A stretch of DNA of 64,000 nt from positions 1,612,001-1,676,000 of the forward strand of contig NZ_JAMZFY010000001.1 of assembly GCF_025457605.1 (NCBI RefSeq). Reading direction: 5' to 3'. Below are positions 16,757 through 25,248 of this stretch, in pieces. The position numbers and the translations under genes were made by a program. Origin of the DNA: Haloarcula laminariae. GTDB taxonomy: Archaea; Halobacteriota; Halobacteria; Halobacteriales; Haloarculaceae. The stretch's first letter is position 1. Each line of letters opens with the position of its first letter. The notes beneath the pieces were generated by a model. That model worked only from the letters and a program-made list of their open reading frames with translations, was not told the origin of the DNA and searched no databases.

Positions 16757-18147
16757 GCGGCCTCGAACATCTCGATTGCCGCCTCCCGCCGCTCGCTGTG
16801 GTCCACGATGGGGTCCGGATACTCCGGCGCGGCCGAGCGCCGCTGGGTCAGCGAGGCCTCGTGCCACCCGTGGATTATCTCCGCGCCGGCGTCCCGGAGT
16901 TCGGGGACGTAGCGTTTGATGTACTCGGCGTCGGGGTCGTAGCGTTCCCCCTGTGTCATCGGGTTGAAGACACGGAAGTAGGGCTGGGCGTCGGTCCCCG
17001 TCGAGGCGGCCCACTGCCAGCCGCCGTTGTCGTTTGCGGTGTCGTGGTCGACCAGCCGCTCGCGGAACCAGTCGTACCCCTCCCGCCAGTCGATGTGGAG
17101 GTCCTTCGTCAGGAACGAGGCGACTATCATCCGCACGCGGTTGTGCATGAACGCCTCCTCGCGGAGCTGACGCATCCCGGCGTCGACGATTGGATACCCG
17201 GTCTCGCCGTCCTTCCAGGCCTGCAGGGCCTCGGGGTCGTCGTTCCACTGAATCGGGCGCTCGTAGGACTTGTAGTTCGCCGTGACCACGTTCGGGTTCG
17301 CAAAGAGGACCTGCGTGTAGAACTCCCGCCAGGCCAGCTGGGACTGGAACTCGGCGACCGACTCGTCGCGCTCGCTGCCGGGCTCGACGGCACTCCGCGC
17401 CTCGGCGGTCCCCGCGTACACCTCGCGGATGCCGATAGTCCCGAACTTCAGGTGGGGCGACAGATGCGAGGTGTTGTCGTCGTGGGGGTAGTCCCGCCGG
17501 TCGTCGTACCGGTAGACCCCGTCGTCGAGGAACGCGTCGAGCAGCTCGCGGGCCGGCTCGGTGCCCGCGGGCGGCACGTCGGCCTCGGGCTCGTCGAACC
17601 CCAGCTCGGAGAGCGTCGGGAGGTCGGTGTCGTCCTCGAACTCGACGAGCGCGTCGCCCGCCGGCGGGTCGTAGGGCTCGTCCTTCTCCCGGTCCTGCCA
17701 CTTCCGGCCGAAGTAGGTGAAGACGCTGTAGGGGTCGCCGTCGTTGGTCGTAATCTCCCCGGGCTCGTGACAGACCGCGTCCTGGACGGCTTCGCGTGCC
17801 ACGTCTGCGTCGTCCAGCGCCCGGCGGACCGCGGCGTCGCGCTCGCGGGCCAACCCGGAGTAGTCCTTGCCCCACGTCACGCGGTCGGCGCCGTAGTCGG
17901 TCGCCAGGTCGGGCAGCACCTCCCGCGGGTCCCCGCTGGCGACGAGGAGGTCGCTGTCGCGCTCGCGGTACCACTCGCGGAGGCGTGCGAGCGCGTCTAG
18001 CATGAACGCGACCCGGGGCGGGCCTGCGTGGGCGAGTACCTCGTCGTCGAAGACGAACACCGGAAGGACGGGGTCGTCGGCGCTGGCGCGGGCCAGTCCC
18101 GCGTTGTCCGCCGCCCGGAGGTCCCGCCGGTGCCAGTGCAGATACAT
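16741..18147 (-). CDS. phr: Deoxyribodipyrimidine photolyase (class I CPD type)
   Basis: A 468-aa protein. The N-terminal alpha/beta antenna domain starts at MYLHWHRRDLRAADN. The C-terminal FAD domain has HLKFGTIGIREV, QLAWREFYTQ, YKSYERPIQWNDD, GYPIVDAGMRQL, MHNRVRMIVASFLTKDL and GGWQWAASTGTDAQPYFRVFNP, all typical photolyase signatures. It repairs UV pyrimidine dimers using near-UV/blue light. The ATG at 18147 was chosen because the family starts just before the strand L-H-W-H-R-R-D-L; the longer upstream frame overlaps a divergent crotonase promoter. Confidence 0.94.
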   Translation of the reverse strand: MYLHWHRRDLRAADNAGLARASADDPVLPVFVFDDEVLAHAGPPRVAFMLDALARLREWYRERDSDLLVASGDPREVLPDLATDYGADRVTWGKDYSGLARERDAAVRRALDDADVAREAVQDAVCHEPGEITTNDGDPYSVFTYFGRKWQDREKDEPYDPPAGDALVEFEDDTDLPTLSELGFDEPEADVPPAGTEPARELLDAFLDDGVYRYDDRRDYPHDDNTSHLSPHLKFGTIGIREVYAGTAEARSAVEPGSERDESVAEFQSQLAWREFYTQVLFANPNVVTANYKSYERPIQWNDDPEALQAWKDGETGYPIVDAGMRQLREEAFMHNRVRMIVASFLTKDLHIDWREGYDWFRERLVDHDTANDNGGWQWAASTGTDAQPYFRVFNPMTQGERYDPDAEYIKRYVPELRDAGAEIIHGWHEASLTQRRSAAPEYPDPIVDHSERREAAIEMFEAARGDS

Positions 18148-18231
18148 ACCGGTGTTCTGGAACTCGGCACCCAAAAAGGCGTACCCAACGCCGACAGCAA
18201 CGTTTTGGTCACGGGGGCAAACCTCGGTGGT

Positions 18232-19023
18232 ATGACCGACGACGCGGTACTGCTGACCGTCGAGGACGGCGTCGCGACTGTCACGCTCAACAGGCCCGAT
18301 GAACGCAACGCCCTGGCGGAACCGACGGCCACACGGCTCGTCGAGCGGTTCGACGCCGTCGACGACAGCGACGCCCGCTGTGTCGTGCTCCGCGGGGCCG
18401 GGTCGGCGTTCTGTGCCGGCGGCGACGTGGCCGCGCTGGTCGACGGCGTCGACAGCGAGCGGTCGGCCACCGAGCGGGCCCGGACCGCCGAGACCATCAA
18501 CGACGCCGTCGCGGCGGTCCACGGCTGCCGGCTGCCGGTGGTCGCGGCGGTCGACGGGCCGGCGTTCGGGGCCGGCGCGGGGCTGGCTCTGGCCTGTGAT
18601 ATCCAGCTGGCCAGCCCCGACGCGAAAATCGGCTTCGGGTCCCGGCGGCTCGGGCTCGGCGTCGACGCGGGCGTCTCCTACTTCCTGCCCCGCATCGTCG
18701 GCCCGAACAAGGCCAAGGAGCTGGTCTTTACCGGCGAACTGCTCGACGCCGACAGCGCCCGCGAGTTGGGCGTCTTCACGCGGCTGTTCGAGCGCGACGC
18801 CTTCGAAGCGGGCGTCGAGAACCTCGTGGCAACCATCGCCGACGGGCCGACCGTCGCGCTCTCACAGGCCAAGCGGCTCATCGACCGCGGCACCGCCTCG
18901 ACGTTCGAGGCGGCCCTGGAGCGGGAGGCGAGCGCCCACGGGCTGGCCGCTACCACCGACGACCACGCGGAGGGGACGACGGCGTTCCTCGAACAGCGCG
19001 ACCCGGAGTTCTCGGGGCGCTAG
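18232..19023 (+). CDS. Enoyl-CoA hydratase/isomerase family protein
   Basis: A 263-aa crotonase. The first oxyanion-hole segment is GSAFCAGGDVAAL (about 60-72) and the second is DGPAFGAGAGLALACD. The acidic position following, GFGSRRLGLGVDAGVSY, resembles hydratases that have one catalytic Glu replaced. The substrate is not predictable. It is divergent from photolyase with an 84-bp shared promoter region. It is a paralogue of the partial crotonase at the start of the window. Confidence 0.85.
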   Translation: MTDDAVLLTVEDGVATVTLNRPDERNALAEPTATRLVERFDAVDDSDARCVVLRGAGSAFCAGGDVAALVDGVDSERSATERARTAETINDAVAAVHGCRLPVVAAVDGPAFGAGAGLALACDIQLASPDAKIGFGSRRLGLGVDAGVSYFLPRIVGPNKAKELVFTGELLDADSARELGVFTRLFERDAFEAGVENLVATIADGPTVALSQAKRLIDRGTASTFEAALEREASAHGLAATTDDHAEGTTAFLEQRDPEFSGR

Positions 19024-19064
19024 CGTCGCCACTGGGGAGTCGTGCGACAGAAGAAGTCGACCGG

Positions 19065-19346
19065 CTACAGTTTGCTCTCGGCGTCCTCTGCCAGTTCCTT
19101 CATCCGCTTGCCGACCCGGCCGGCGTCGGAGAACTCGTCTTCGCTCATCGCCGTCGCCAGCGCGTTCCCGAGGACGAAGACCGCGTGTTTGTGTTCGCTC
19201 TTCGATTTGTGGACGTCGGACGGCCGCACGTCGAGTTCGCCGTAGGGGTCGAACAGCCCGGGGTCGACGGTGTCCATCTCGTCACGGAAGAACTCCATGA
19301 TGGTCACCATCTGTTCGTGTAATTCGAGCAATTCGTCTTTGTGCAT
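19065..19346 (-). CDS. UPF0058 family protein
   Basis: A 93-aa all-helical protein with the family start MHKDELLELHEQMVTIMEFF and a C-terminal helix VGKRMKELAEDAESKL. UPF0058 is a small, strictly archaeal family of unknown function, probably an oligomer by its helical pattern. A TATA-like box precedes it. Confidence 0.88.
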   Translation of the reverse strand: MHKDELLELHEQMVTIMEFFRDEMDTVDPGLFDPYGELDVRPSDVHKSKSEHKHAVFVLGNALATAMSEDEFSDAGRVGKRMKELAEDAESKL

Positions 19347-19372
19347 TGTTGTACCAGTAATTCGGTCGAACC

Positions 19373-19380
19373 CGTATAAG
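19373..19380 (-). promoter_or_regulatory. TATA-like box of the UPF0058 gene
   Basis: CTTATACG on the minus strand lies 27-34 nt upstream of the ATG at 19346. Confidence 0.5.
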
Positions 19381-19477
19381 AATTGCCCGAGACGGTGTAC
19401 CAGAGTGACACGTCGGGGCGATGCTCGCGGCTACACCGCTCACGGCTTGGGGGATGGCACGCCGTTCGCTGCCACGT

Positions 19478-19696
19478 TCAGAACACGTACTCGTCGTCGT
19501 GGCCCATCATGCCGTCCTCTTCTTCGAAACCCGGTTCTTCGTCTTCGTCCGTCGGTCCGGAGGTCTTGTACGCCTTCAGACCGGTCGCCAGGAGGTCCTC
19601 GATGGCCTCCTCACGATTGAGGAACTCGCCCTGCTCGACCAGCTGAGCGATCTGCATTTCGAGGTGCTCAGGGATGTTGATCTCTACCTTTGGCAT
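19478..19696 (-). CDS. Small CopG/RHH-like haloarchaeal protein
   Basis: A 72-aa protein starting MPKVEINIPEHLEMQIAQLV. A beta strand followed by two helices (about 2-45: QGEFLNREEAIEDLLATGL) fits a ribbon-helix-helix DNA-binding fold. An acidic tail (DEDEEPGFEEED) follows. It probably belongs to the DUF7120 family. No toxin partner is adjacent, so a simple regulator is likelier than an antitoxin. The ATG at 19696 has a TTTAAAT promoter 25-38 nt before it. Confidence 0.8.
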   Translation of the reverse strand: MPKVEINIPEHLEMQIAQLVEQGEFLNREEAIEDLLATGLKAYKTSGPTDEDEEPGFEEEDGMMGHDDEYVF

Positions 19697-19720
19697 CGCA
19701 ACGTTGGCACCTTTGAGCAA

Positions 19721-19734
19721 GGTACATTTAAACC
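19721..19734 (-). promoter_or_regulatory. Promoter of the CopG/RHH-like gene
   Basis: The minus strand reads GGTTTAAATGTACC, a good archaeal TATA box in a partly symmetric context, 25-38 nt before the start. Confidence 0.6.
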
Positions 19735-19908
19735 TGGCGGGGGTAGGCAGCGGCCGTTTACACGGTAGATTCGCCCTGTCCGGTCCGAGCGAACGGAAGG
19801 TCGTGACTACTCCGGTATCGCGCCCTCTTCGCCGGTCACCATCGCCCGGTATCGCCACAGGTGAGGGTATAGTCAGGCTCAAAGGGGACCACTCCTAAGG
19901 GGGACGTG

Positions 19909-21249
19909 ATGGAACCACTGCGTGGTGAGCACTCGACGGTCGGTGAGACGGCGGTCGTCACACGCGGGTGCCGGCTCGGTCCGGGCGCGGTCCGGACCGT
20001 GCTGGAGACCGACAGACGACCACGCTTTGGCTGGGCGACGCCGACGGAATCTATCGCCGCCGCGGGTGCCGCCGCGACCGTCACCGGCGGGGGACCGTCG
20101 CGGTTCGACGACGTGCGAGCGGCGACCGAGGCCCTGTTCGACAGCTGCGAGACGCCGTCCGGCGGCCTCCCGAGCGTCGCCCGACCGCGGCTGTTCGGCG
20201 GGTTCGCCTTCCACCACGGGGACCACGACGGCGAGGGGTCGCCCTGGGCCGATTTCCCCGGGGCCGCCTTCTTTCTGCCCGAAGTACAGGTGACCGAACG
20301 CGACGGTGACCGCTGGCTCACGACCGCGGCGGCCGGCGAGGACGCGGCCGACCGCGCCGAGGCCCTGCTCACCACCTGGAAAGAGCGGCTGGCCGACGAG
20401 CCGGCGACGGAGGTCGGCCGGGGACCCGGCATCGCCTCCCGCGAGCGCACCCCCTCACAGGCGGCCTGGCGCGACCAGGTGGCCCGGGCGATTTCGAGCG
20501 TCGAGGAGGGTCGCCTCCGGAAGGTCGTCCTCGCACAGGCGCTTCGGGTCCACCTCCGGTCGGACCTCTCCGTGCCGGACGTGTTCGCCCGGCTGGCCGA
20601 GACGTATCCGGACTGCTATCGCTTCCTGTTCTCCCCGGCGGACCGCGCCACGTTCTACGGCGCGACGCCCGAGCGGCTGGTGTCGCTGCGGGGCCGCACG
20701 GTCCGGACGGAGGCCCTGGCCGGCTCGACCGGCCGCGGCGACACGCCGGCCGAGGACGAGTGGCTCGCCGCCGAGCTGCTGGACAGCACCAAGGACATCC
20801 ACGAACACGAACTCGTCGCGGAGGCCATCCGCGACCAGCTCGACCCCTACGCCGCGTCGGTCCGCATCGGCGACCGGACCGTTCGGCGGCTGGCGACGGT
20901 CCAGCACCTGCGGACCTCGATAACGGCCGAACTCGCCGACGACGAGCACGTCCTCTCGCTCGTGGACGCGCTCCACCCCACGCCCGCAGTCGGTGGCCTG
21001 CCGCCCGACGAGGCCCTCCGGACGATTCGCGAGACGGAGGCGTTCGACCGCGGCTGGTACGCGGCGCCCATCGGCTGGGTGGACGCCGCCGGCAACGGCA
21101 CCTTCGCTGTCGGCCTCCGCTCGGCGGTCGCTACCGAGCGGACGGCGACGCTGTTCGCCGGGGCCGGTATCGTCGCCGACAGCGACCCGGACCGCGAGTG
21201 GGACGAAGTGCAACTGAAGTACCGGCCGATGCTCGACGAACTCGAATGA
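19909..21249 (+). CDS. menF: Isochorismate synthase MenF
   Basis: A 446-aa chorismate-utilising enzyme. The C-terminal catalytic domain (about 185-445) carries RKVVLAQALRV with the general-base Lys205, YGATPERLVSL, TEALAGSTGRG, STKDIHEHELVAEAI, VQHLRTSI, HPTPAVGGLP and AGAGIVADSDPDREWDE. It converts chorismate to isochorismate, the first step of menaquinone synthesis. Its stop overlaps menD by ATGA. The ATG at 19909 was preferred to the adjacent GTG at 19906; a purine-rich AAGGGGGA lies just upstream. Confidence 0.93.
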   Translation: MEPLRGEHSTVGETAVVTRGCRLGPGAVRTVLETDRRPRFGWATPTESIAAAGAAATVTGGGPSRFDDVRAATEALFDSCETPSGGLPSVARPRLFGGFAFHHGDHDGEGSPWADFPGAAFFLPEVQVTERDGDRWLTTAAAGEDAADRAEALLTTWKERLADEPATEVGRGPGIASRERTPSQAAWRDQVARAISSVEEGRLRKVVLAQALRVHLRSDLSVPDVFARLAETYPDCYRFLFSPADRATFYGATPERLVSLRGRTVRTEALAGSTGRGDTPAEDEWLAAELLDSTKDIHEHELVAEAIRDQLDPYAASVRIGDRTVRRLATVQHLRTSITAELADDEHVLSLVDALHPTPAVGGLPPDEALRTIRETEAFDRGWYAAPIGWVDAAGNGTFAVGLRSAVATERTATLFAGAGIVADSDPDREWDEVQLKYRPMLDELE

Positions 21250-23009
21250 GCCACCCGAACGTCAACACCCTCTGGGCCGAGACGCTGGTCGAGGAACTGG
21301 TCGCCGGCGGCGTCGAGGCGGTCTGTGTCTCGCCGGGCAGTCGCTCGACGCCGCTCACCGTCGCCTGTGCCCAACACCCCGACCTCCGGGTGTACTCCCA
21401 CCTCGACGAGCGCTCGTCGGCCTTCTTCGCGCTCGGCCGGGCCAAGCGAACCGGCCGGCCCACGCCGCTTGTCTGTACCTCCGGGACCGCGGCGGCGAAC
21501 TTCCACCCGGCGGTCATCGAGGCCAGCCAGTCCGGCGTCCCCATGCTCGTCCTGACCGCGGACCGCCCACCCGAACTCACCGACAGCGGCGCGAACCAGA
21601 CCATCGACCAGGAGAAGCTGTACGGCGACGCCGTCCGCTGGTACCGGGACATGCCGGAACCGGAGGCCGAACCGCGCAAGGTCCGGATGCTGCGAACGAC
21701 CGCTGCGCGGGCGCTCTCGAACACGACCGGCGCCGACCCCGGCCCGGTCCACCTCAACTGCCGGTTCCGCAAGCCCCTGGAGCCGACGCCGGTCCCCGAC
21801 GACCGCCCCGGGGGCGTGCCCGAAAACTGGGCCGAGGGCGACCGACTCGCCGCCGAGGGCCGCGACGGCCCGTTCGTCAGGACCGCTCAGGGCGTCGGCG
21901 AACTCGACGACGCCGCCCTGTCGCGGGTCGTGTCGGCCGTCGAAGCCGCCGACGGCGGACTCGTCGTCGCGGGACCGGCCGACGGCGGACTCGGGCCAGA
22001 AGCGCTCGGCGCGCTGGCCGAGGCGACTGGATTCCCCGTCCTCGCGGACCCGCTCTCGTCGCTCCGCTTCGGTCCCCACGTGGACAGTATCCCCGTGTTC
22101 GGCGGCTATGACGCCTACCTCGGGACCGACGCCGTCGGCGACTGGCCCGACCCCGAGGTCGTGCTCCGCTTCGGGGCCTCGCCGACCTCGAAGCCGCTGC
22201 GCCACTACCTCCGGGACGCCGCCCCGCGGCAGTTCGTCGTGGACCCGGCCGGCGGGTGGACGGAGGCGACCTTTACCGCGAGCGACCTCCTTGTCGCCGA
22301 CCCCGACGGGACGGCCGAGGCCGTCGCCGAGCGGGTGAGCGAGGCCGGCGACCCGGCGTGGGCCGACCGGTTCCGGCACGCGGAGCGGACCCACTGGGAG
22401 ACGGTCTCGGCTGCCCTCGACGGCGACTACTGGGAGGGCGGCGCGCTGGCCGACGTGGCCCGGCTGGCGCCCGACCCGGCGACGCTGTTCGTCTCCAACA
22501 GCATGCCCGTCCGTGACCTCGACCGGTTCGGTCGGCCGCGGACGGCGGACATCGCGGTGCTTGGCAACCGCGGCGCCAGCGGTATCGACGGTATCACCTC
22601 GACGGCGCTCGGCGCCGGCAGCGCCACCGACGACCCGCTCGTGCTGGTCACCGGCGACCTGGCCTACTACCACGACATGAACGGGCTGCTCGCGCTCGCC
22701 CGCTGCGATGTGGACGCCACCATCGTCCTCGTGGACAACGACGGCGGCGGCATCTTCCACATGCTCCCCATCGAGGGCCACGACACCTTCGAGGACCAGT
22801 TCAGGACGCCCCACGGGCTCGACTTCGAGCCGACTGGCGATATCTACGACCTCGATTTCGAGCGGATTGCGGACCGCGAGGCGTTCATCGACGCCTTCGA
22901 AAGCTCCGTGGGGAGTGACGGTACGCAGGTCCTCTCGCTCGGGTTCGACGCCGACGCGAGCCACGAGCGGCGGGGACGGCTCCAGCGGCGCCTCGCCGAG
23001 TCGCTCTAG
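21246..23009 (+). CDS. menD: MenD (SEPHCHC synthase)
   Basis: A 587-aa thiamine diphosphate enzyme. The N-terminal PYR domain has VCVSPGSRSTPLT and HLDERSSAFFALG, with a catalytic-type Glu. The C-terminal PP domain has TGDLAYYHDMNGLLAL and VDNDGGGIFHMLP, the cofactor-binding GDx..NDGG motif. It adds 2-oxoglutarate-derived succinic semialdehyde to isochorismate. It is coupled to menF. Its TAG stop shares a CTAG with the convergent J-domain gene. Confidence 0.94.
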   Translation: MSHPNVNTLWAETLVEELVAGGVEAVCVSPGSRSTPLTVACAQHPDLRVYSHLDERSSAFFALGRAKRTGRPTPLVCTSGTAAANFHPAVIEASQSGVPMLVLTADRPPELTDSGANQTIDQEKLYGDAVRWYRDMPEPEAEPRKVRMLRTTAARALSNTTGADPGPVHLNCRFRKPLEPTPVPDDRPGGVPENWAEGDRLAAEGRDGPFVRTAQGVGELDDAALSRVVSAVEAADGGLVVAGPADGGLGPEALGALAEATGFPVLADPLSSLRFGPHVDSIPVFGGYDAYLGTDAVGDWPDPEVVLRFGASPTSKPLRHYLRDAAPRQFVVDPAGGWTEATFTASDLLVADPDGTAEAVAERVSEAGDPAWADRFRHAERTHWETVSAALDGDYWEGGALADVARLAPDPATLFVSNSMPVRDLDRFGRPRTADIAVLGNRGASGIDGITSTALGAGSATDDPLVLVTGDLAYYHDMNGLLALARCDVDATIVLVDNDGGGIFHMLPIEGHDTFEDQFRTPHGLDFEPTGDIYDLDFERIADREAFIDAFESSVGSDGTQVLSLGFDADASHERRGRLQRRLAESL

Positions 23010-23905
23010 TACCGCAGCGCCGACGCCGTCAGGACCGAGAACCCGAAGGGGAGTACCGTGGCACACAGTATCACGAGCCCGAGCGCCGAGAGGGGCGCGA
23101 TGCCGAAGACGAGCAGCCCCACGACGCTGATGGCGCTCCAGCCGCCAAACAGCGGGAGCGCGACGCGGGGCATCGACTGGAGGTAAATTATCAACAACAG
23201 CGTACACGCGGTCAGGACGAGGTTGACGAGCGGCGGGAACGCCGGGAGGAGCGCCGAGAACAGCAACACCGGGTAGAGCGCGAAGGAGATGCCGAGCAGC
23301 GTGAGTTCGCGCCCGGTCGGCAGCGAAGGCCCGTAGCTCCGATTCGCGGCGACGTTCTCGCGCACGCTGTAGGTGTTGCCCGTCGCCGTCGCGCTCGTCG
23401 GGTCGGCGGTCCCCGCTCGGCGACTGCCCGGTGACGCCGTATCGTCGGCCGTGCTTGTCGCCGCCTCGTCCCTCCGGGTTCGCTCGCCCGCCTGCTGGCG
23501 TCGCTGGCGGGCCTCCCGCGTCCGCCGACGCTCCTCGCGGACTCGCTCGCGCGCTCGCCGTTCCCGCTGTGCGCGGTTTCGGGTCTCATTCCCGGCCGCG
23601 TCCGTCCCGGTGGTGCCGCTCCGCCCGTCGGTGTCCGCCTGACTCGTCTCGGACGCCCCGTCGCTCGCCGACGGCGTTCCGTCCCCGACGTAGGCCTCGT
23701 GGCCCAGCCGGTCGTAGCGGGCGCGTTCGTCCTCGTCGACGAGCACGTCCCGGGCCTCGATGAGCTGCTGCGTGGCCGCCCCCGCGTCCTCGTCGTCGCT
23801 CACGTCGGGATGGGTCTGCTTGAGACGCTCCCGGTAGGCCGCCTCTATCTCGTCGGTCGTCGCGTCCTCGGCGACGCCGAGCACGTCGTAGAACGTCTCA
23901 GTCAT
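23006..23905 (-). CDS. Membrane-anchored J-domain protein
   Basis: A 299-aa protein. The N-terminal J domain (about 1-65) has the HPD motif at about 32-34 (KQTHPDVSD) and RYDRLGHEAYV. A long Ser/Thr/Arg-rich low-complexity linker follows (about 75-195), with ERRARERVREERR runs. The last 100 residues are very hydrophobic with three or four membrane helices. It lacks the G/F and zinc domains of DnaJ, so it is a type C J protein, presumably recruiting DnaK to the membrane. Confidence 0.85.
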   Translation of the reverse strand: MTETFYDVLGVAEDATTDEIEAAYRERLKQTHPDVSDDEDAGAATQQLIEARDVLVDEDERARYDRLGHEAYVGDGTPSASDGASETSQADTDGRSGTTGTDAAGNETRNRAQRERRARERVREERRRTREARQRRQQAGERTRRDEAATSTADDTASPGSRRAGTADPTSATATGNTYSVRENVAANRSYGPSLPTGRELTLLGISFALYPVLLFSALLPAFPPLVNLVLTACTLLLIIYLQSMPRVALPLFGGWSAISVVGLLVFGIAPLSALGLVILCATVLPFGFSVLTASALRY

Positions 23906-23940
23906 GACGGACTACTGTTGTACGTAGTCGGCGGTATCCC

Positions 23941-23950
23941 GATATAAAAC
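23941..23950 (-). promoter_or_regulatory. TATA box of the J-domain gene
   Basis: GTTTTATATC on the minus strand lies 36-45 nt upstream of the ATG at 23905. Confidence 0.55.
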
Positions 23951-24019
23951 CTCCCGGCCGGTTCCCGGCGAGTGCGCCTCTCAGTCCGGTTGCCGGCCGT
24001 CCGACAGGGGTGCCACGCG

Positions 24020-24184
24020 TCAGCGCCACAGCAGCAGGAACACCAGGAAGACGACCCAGACACCCGCAGCGAGGAGCAATCCGAGCAGTAGCTGCTGGAT
24101 AATCAGAAAACTGTACAGCAGTATCACCACCGAGAGTACCGCCGGTCCGATGGCGAGCGTCAAGCTATCCGGTTTGGAGGGCAT
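24020..24184 (-). CDS. Small two-helix membrane protein
   Basis: A 54-aa protein starting MPSKPDSLTLAIGPAV. It has two hydrophobic helices: about residues 10-30 and 32-52, the latter ending FLVFLLLWR. It shows haloarchaeal codon usage and a clean ATG and TGA. It lies between the J-domain gene and menB, 83 bp before the divergent menB start. No family is recognised. Confidence 0.6.
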   Translation of the reverse strand: MPSKPDSLTLAIGPAVLSVVILLYSFLIIQQLLLGLLLAAGVWVVFLVFLLLWR

Positions 24185-24267
24185 ACGTGGCAACTGTCAG
24201 AAGCGATAACCAAAACCGTTCCGGGCCTACCGGGACGCTTTTTCCCTCGTCAGCCCCCAACGCAGGT

Positions 24268-25230
24268 ATGGTCTCTGAGATTTTCGACCCCGACCGCTGG
24301 GAACCGATAGAGCGGTTCGACTTCGCCGACATCACCTACCACCGCTCGACGGAGACGGGCGCGGTCCGCATCGCCATCGACCGCCCGGAGAAACGCAACG
24401 CCTTCCGGCCCGAGACGGTCGACGAACTGTCGGAGGCGCTGGACCACGCCAAGCGGCTCACCGACGTTGGCTGTGTCCTGCTGACGGGGAACGGCCCCTC
24501 CGAGAAGGACGGCGGCTGGGCGTTCTGCTCGGGGGGCGACCAGAGCATCAGGGGCGAGAGCGGGTACGAATACGAGGCGGATGGAGATAGCGAGTCGCGA
24601 AGCGACTCGAACAGCCGAGCGGGGAGCGACGCGACCCGCGAGGCAGCCGTCGGCGACGAGGACGCCCCCGAGAACGTCGGCCGGCTCCACATCCTGGAGG
24701 TCCAGCGCCAGATTCGCCACATCCCCAAACCCGTCGTCGCCGTCGTCCCAGGGTGGGCCGTCGGCGGCGGCCACTCGCTGCACGTGGTCTGTGACCTCAC
24801 CGTCGCCAGCGAGGACCACGCGAAGTTCCTCCAGACCGACCCCGACGTGGGCAGCTTCGACGGCGGCTTCGGCTCGGCGTATCTCGCCCGGCAGGTCGGC
24901 CAGAAGAAGGCCCGCGAGGTGTTCTTCCTCGGGAAGACCTACGACGCCGAGGAGGCCGCCGACATGGGGATGGTCAACGACGTGGTCCCCCACGACGAGC
25001 TGGAGGCGACCGCTATCGAGTGGGCCGAGCGGATGAACGAGAAGTCGCCGACGGCGATGCGGATGCTGAAGTACGCCTTCAACCTCGATTCGGACGGGAT
25101 GGTCGGCCAGCAGGTCTTCGCCGGCGAAGCGACCCGGCTGGCGTACATGACCGACGAGGCCCAGGAGGGGCGGGACGCATTCAACGAGGGCCGAGCGCCC
25201 GACTTCGACGACGTGCCCTGGCACTACTGA
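24268..25230 (+). CDS. menB: 1,4-Dihydroxy-2-naphthoyl-CoA synthase MenB
   Basis: A 320-aa crotonase-fold enzyme that cyclises o-succinylbenzoyl-CoA. MenB marks are FCSGGDQSIRG, the bicarbonate/Asp region GWAVGGGHSLHVVCDLT, DVGSFDGGFGSAYLAR with QKKAREVFFL, and the C-terminal YMTDEAQEGRDAFNEGR, PDFDD. Residues about 103-136 form a Ser/Asp/Arg-rich insertion not found in bacterial MenB; it contains a perfect DNA palindrome (see the repeat at 24591). The start at 24268 was chosen over an upstream in-frame codon by family N-terminus. Confidence 0.94.
   Translation: MVSEIFDPDRWEPIERFDFADITYHRSTETGAVRIAIDRPEKRNAFRPETVDELSEALDHAKRLTDVGCVLLTGNGPSEKDGGWAFCSGGDQSIRGESGYEYEADGDSESRSDSNSRAGSDATREAAVGDEDAPENVGRLHILEVQRQIRHIPKPVVAVVPGWAVGGGHSLHVVCDLTVASEDHAKFLQTDPDVGSFDGGFGSAYLARQVGQKKAREVFFLGKTYDAEEAADMGMVNDVVPHDELEATAIEWAERMNEKSPTAMRMLKYAFNLDSDGMVGQQVFAGEATRLAYMTDEAQEGRDAFNEGRAPDFDDVPWHY
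24591..24609. repeat. Perfect palindrome inside menB
   Basis: CGAGTCGC and GCGACTCG form an 8-bp perfect stem around a GAA loop. It lies in the DNA coding for the extra surface loop of MenB. It is in frame and does not interrupt the gene. Confidence 0.7.
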
Positions 25231-25248
25231 GACGCCGACTGCGGCCGG

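Noticed and set aside
16551-16919. A 122-aa plus-strand frame between sod and photolyase
   Set aside because: It is Arg/Ser/Pro rich, runs antisense into the photolyase gene and does not have acidic haloarchaeal composition; it looks like a shadow.
19478-19696. Antitoxin of a toxin-antitoxin system
   Set aside because: RHH-like fold, but the neighbours are UPF0058 and menF.
24591-24609. Attachment site or terminator in menB
   Set aside because: The palindrome lies within an open, in-frame gene. No integrase or second copy is seen in the window.
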